Source: an uncultured Micavibrio sp.
GTDB taxonomy: Bacteria > Pseudomonadota > Alphaproteobacteria > Micavibrionales > UBA1664
Direction of reading: 5' to 3'
Assembly (NCBI GenBank): GCA_937896295.1
Contig: CALBME010000094.1
Span: forward strand, 1 to 7,244
Length of the DNA: 7,244 bases
Shown: positions 5,406-7,244 of the stretch, one piece after another
Numbering within the stretch: position 1 is the first letter of the stretch
How the letters are laid out: each line of letters begins with the position of its first letter
Notes under the pieces: model-generated
Told to the model about the DNA's origin: nothing
The model's input: the letters and a program-made list of their open reading frames with translations, nothing else
The model's database searches: none
Made by a program: the position numbers and the translations under genes

Positions 5406-6634
5406 TCGAGATTTTTGCTGAAGGTCTCCTCGATCTGGGTCAGCGCCGCGAAGGCAAGTCCAAAGCACACAATGCCGACGATGCCGGCGGCGGCCTGCAT
5501 GGGCATATCGGCCTTGAGTAGGCCATAGCCGCCGGAAATCAGGATGGTGGCCCCACGCATGAAGTTAGGAATCGAGGTGGCGGCAAGAGCACGCACATTG
5601 GTGCCAAACTGTTCGGCCGCCATCATGAAGAAGACGGAGGCATAACCCCCACCAAAGCCGCACAGGAAGGTCAGCACCTGATAGACAATCAGCGGTGTGC
5701 CGGCGGGAAGGGACAGATAGGCGCCCGCGGCGCCCATCATGATAAAGAGTGCGACTACGACGACTTTTTTACGGCTGCGCATGGCCTGGCTGATCAGGCC
5801 CATGGCAAACCCGCCCGCGGCAAAGCCAGTATAGATAACAACAACTGCGCTTTGCGGGGTGATGGGTGCTACGGCGCCCAGCGATGCCGTCAGTTCGGGT
5901 GCGAACGTCATGAAAATAACGAGTACGAAGTAAAGCGGCACACCCACGATGATGCAGGAGAGATAGCGGAGCAGCCGTTTACCCGGCCAGACCAGCAGAC
6001 GGATCGATCCGCGACGGACATGGCGTTCCGCCTTCATCGAGGCGAACATGCCTGATTCCAGTATTTTCATGCGTAAGAGCAACAGCCCCAGGCCCAGTAC
6101 CCCGCCGATGGCATAGGCCGTACGCCAGTCGACATACTGCGCGATGACGCCGGCAAAAATAGCGCCGGTCAGACCGAATCCTGCGATCAACGTGGTCCCA
6201 AGGCCGCGTTTTTCCTGTTTCATCGACTCGGAGACCAGCGTGACCGCGCCCCCGATTTCTCCGGCCAGTCCAAATCCTGCGATGAAACGCAAAACCGCAT
6301 ATTGTTCGACGCTGGTGACCATGGCATTCGCCAGGTTGGCAATGGAATACAGCAGGATGGAGCCAAAGAGGATGGAGACGCGTCCGTGTTTGTCGCCAAC
6401 GATGCCCCAGAGCAGGCCACCGATCAGCATTCCGGCCATCTGCAGGTTGAGCAGCAGCATCCCTTTTGAAAAAAACTCTTCTTCCGGCACACCGATGTCG
6501 CGCAGCGAGGCGATGCGAACGGTCGAGAACAGGACAAGATCGTAAATATCGACGAAATAACCAAGTGCCGAGACGATCACGACCAGAGGGAACAGATCTT
6601 TGATGCCCGCGAATTTCAGTTTCATGAGCGACAT
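5390..6634 (-). CDS. MFS transporter, metabolite:H+ symporter-like
   Basis: From ATG at 6634 the product is 414 residues with about 12 membrane segments. Motif A is seen as GIVGDKHGR (77-85) between helices 2 and 3, and RFIAGFGLAGEIGG (116-129) is the motif-B region in the form typical of the metabolite:H+ symporter group, which moves organic acids, betaines or sugars. Helix 1 carries GYFVDIYDLVLF (25-36), where acidic residues fit proton coupling. The substrate is not predictable. The frame stays open upstream to a TTG at 6661 (9 more residues), but that codon lacks a ribosome binding site; the ATG at 6634 has GGTGA 5 bases before it and gives the usual N-terminus. The gene lies 42 bases after the topA stop on the same strand with no terminator between, so some read-through is likely. 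Its 3' end overlaps the convergent membrane protein gene by 16 bases. Confidence 0.92.
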   Translation of the reverse strand: MSLMKLKFAGIKDLFPLVVIVSALGYFVDIYDLVLFSTVRIASLRDIGVPEEEFFSKGMLLLNLQMAGMLIGGLLWGIVGDKHGRVSILFGSILLYSIANLANAMVTSVEQYAVLRFIAGFGLAGEIGGAVTLVSESMKQEKRGLGTTLIAGFGLTGAIFAGVIAQYVDWRTAYAIGGVLGLGLLLLRMKILESGMFASMKAERHVRRGSIRLLVWPGKRLLRYLSCIIVGVPLYFVLVIFMTFAPELTASLGAVAPITPQSAVVVIYTGFAAGGFAMGLISQAMRSRKKVVVVALFIMMGAAGAYLSLPAGTPLIVYQVLTFLCGFGGGYASVFFMMAAEQFGTNVRALAATSIPNFMRGATILISGGYGLLKADMPMQAAAGIVGIVCFGLAFAALTQIEETFSKNLDYVER

Positions 6635-6676
6635 ATTGTCACCGCTGCGACATAATCGCAACGACGGAGAAATCCG

Positions 6677-7005
6677 CTATTTGGCTTTGGATTTTTTTGC
6701 TTTCGTTGCGGGCTTGGCGGCCGCTTTCGTTTTTGCTGGCGCCTTGGCCGGTTTTTCGGCCTTTTCCGGTTTGGATGCCTTGGCTTTTTTGCCCTTGGCC
6801 GGGGCGCTGCCCGCTTTTTTGTCGACGATGGCCACCGCTTCCTCGAGCGTAAGCGTATTCACGTCCGCGTCGCGGGGCAGGGTTGCGTTGACCTTGCCCA
6901 TCTTGGCGTAGGGGCCGTATTTACCTGTATAAAGTTCAATTGTTTCCTTCGTAACCGGGTGGGTGCCCAGATCCTTGATCTTGCCTGCGCCCGCGCCGCG
7001 GCGGC
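6677..7005 (-). CDS. topA: DNA topoisomerase I, C-terminal fragment (5' part lost at a join)
   Basis: About 108 C-terminal residues of TopA are present. The part encoded at about 6820-6980 is the last topoisomerase C-terminal repeat: KIKDLGTHPVTKETIEL, then TGKYGPYAKMGKVNATLP, then LTLEEAVAIVDKK. It has the family hallmarks of GxHP, GKYGPYxKxGK and NATLP. It is followed by a tail of about 45 residues rich in Lys, Ala and Pro, common in alphaproteobacterial TopA and thought to bind DNA. The whole enzyme relaxes negative supercoils by single-strand breakage; the Toprim and catalytic tyrosine domains should lie upstream but are absent. Beyond about 6990-7006 the frame stays open but no longer resembles TopA and the GC content jumps, so the fragment ends at an assembly join, not a mutation. 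The stop is TAG at 6679-6677. Confidence 0.88.
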
Positions 7006-7059
7006 TGGCGCGAGGTCGTGGCGGGGGCGGTGCTCGGGCTCCTGATCGGCCTGCTCGGC
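7006..7059 (+). pseudogene. PAP2-like peptide fragment
   Basis: The plus strand reads WREVVAGAVLGLLIGLLG (7006-7059). This resembles the last motif of PAP2-type phosphatases, the (S/E)-(D/V)-V-(L/V)-AGA-x-LG stretch within a membrane helix, including the divergent PAP2 group. Nothing matching the family lies on either side: topA is on the left and the opposite-strand DJ-1 peptide on the right. At 18 residues this may be coincidence. Confidence 0.35.
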
Positions 7060-7133
7060 AGGTACTCCGGACCGCGCCCGCCGGGGATGAGCAAGGCGTC
7101 GTACTGCTCGGCGCGCACCTTGTCGGGATTCGC
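7059..7133 (-). pseudogene. DJ-1/PfpI family fragment
   Basis: The minus strand reads ANPDKVRAEQYDALLIPGG (upper part) and then RGPEYL, ending at 7059. YDALxxPGGRxPEYL is a strong hallmark of DJ-1/PfpI (type 1 glutamine amidotransferase-like) proteins, lying before the nucleophile-elbow cysteine. In the family the next residues would be RL followed by a helix and then the CHG motif; here the text changes at once to Pro/Arg/Ser-rich sequence, so the fragment is cut at about 7059-7062. It may extend further toward 7244, as the frame stays open, but I do not recognise that part. Confidence 0.65.
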
Positions 7134-7244
7134 GGCGAACCAGCTGAGCGCCGCGACGGCTGCGTCGGCGGTGCGCGACGCGGCGTCGCGGCTGCGCGGA
7201 TCGCTCGTGTGGGCACGCGTCACACCCGACGAGGCGGCGGCGGC

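Larger units (their letters stand above)
7006..7244. other. High-GC foreign segment joined to topA (chimera)
   Basis: Bases 7021-7244 are about 76% GC by count (53 A/T of 224), against a clearly lower value in the rest of the window. The frame that carries topA becomes Arg/Pro/Ala-rich without any topoisomerase similarity. Recognisable peptides of other families lie on both strands in the first 130 bases. Bases 7134-7244 are open in the DJ-1 frame on the minus strand and also in a plus-strand frame ending LVWARVTPDE; both have high third-position GC, so I cannot choose. The likely source is another genome with very high GC, such as an actinobacterium. Confidence 0.8.

Noticed and set aside
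6635..6661. TTG start extending the MFS transporter by nine residues
   Set aside because: No ribosome binding site precedes the TTG, while ATG 6634 has GGTGA at 5 bases and gives the usual MFS start.
6677..7216. A single 179-residue minus-strand protein with a histone-like tail
   Set aside because: Only the part below about 7005 matches TopA; the rest is Arg/Pro/Ala-rich high-GC sequence in a frame opposed by a DJ-1 peptide in another frame. The open frame is created by the join.

Overview
The window looks like a short contig from an alphaproteobacterium, probably metagenome-derived, with damaged sequence at both ends. The evidence for the lineage is circumstantial: a long DmdC/FadE5-type acyl-CoA dehydrogenase, a topoisomerase I with a lysine/alanine-rich tail, stand-alone receiver proteins, and a possible EcfG-type promoter. 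No rRNA, tRNA, CRISPR array, transposase or phage gene was seen.

Layout. Bases 1-36 are not genomic: positions 3-36 match the Illumina TruSeq read-2 adapter. The adapter truncates a minus-strand RlpA-like gene (37-221), which a standard ORF-length cutoff would miss. A 462-base intergenic region follows (222-683). It has a very AT-rich core (361-480, about 26% GC) with short direct repeats and a hairpin. Then comes a collinear plus-strand block: two overlapping single-domain response regulators (684-1115, 1112-1510), an unclassified HExxH metallopeptidase (1599-2675), a small charged helical protein (2697-2981), a 597-residue acyl-CoA dehydrogenase starting at TTG (3030-4823), and a seven-helix membrane protein with a PQ-loop/SWEET-like layout (4827-5405). 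The last four are separated by 21, 48 and 3 bases and could form one transcript. On the minus strand an MFS transporter of the metabolite:H+ symporter type (5390-6634) overlaps the membrane protein tail to tail by 16 bases. Upstream of it, on the same strand, lies the C-terminal end of topA (6677 to about 7005).

From about 6990-7006 to the end the composition jumps to about 76% GC and the topA reading frame stops resembling topoisomerase. The segment carries a PAP2-like peptide on the plus strand and a DJ-1/PfpI-like peptide on the minus strand, within about 130 bases. This is best read as a chimeric join to DNA of another, high-GC organism, possibly with a second join inside it.

How the genes work together. 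The receivers suggest two-component signalling with no output domain of their own. The dehydrogenase points to flavin-dependent oxidation of an acyl-CoA with electrons passed to ETF. The metallopeptidase, the 94-residue protein and the membrane protein have no assignable function; their link to the dehydrogenase rests only on spacing and strand. I found no convincing new defence or mobile system. The most notable unexplained items are the metallopeptidase, the receiver with an altered acidic pocket, and the AT-rich intergenic island.
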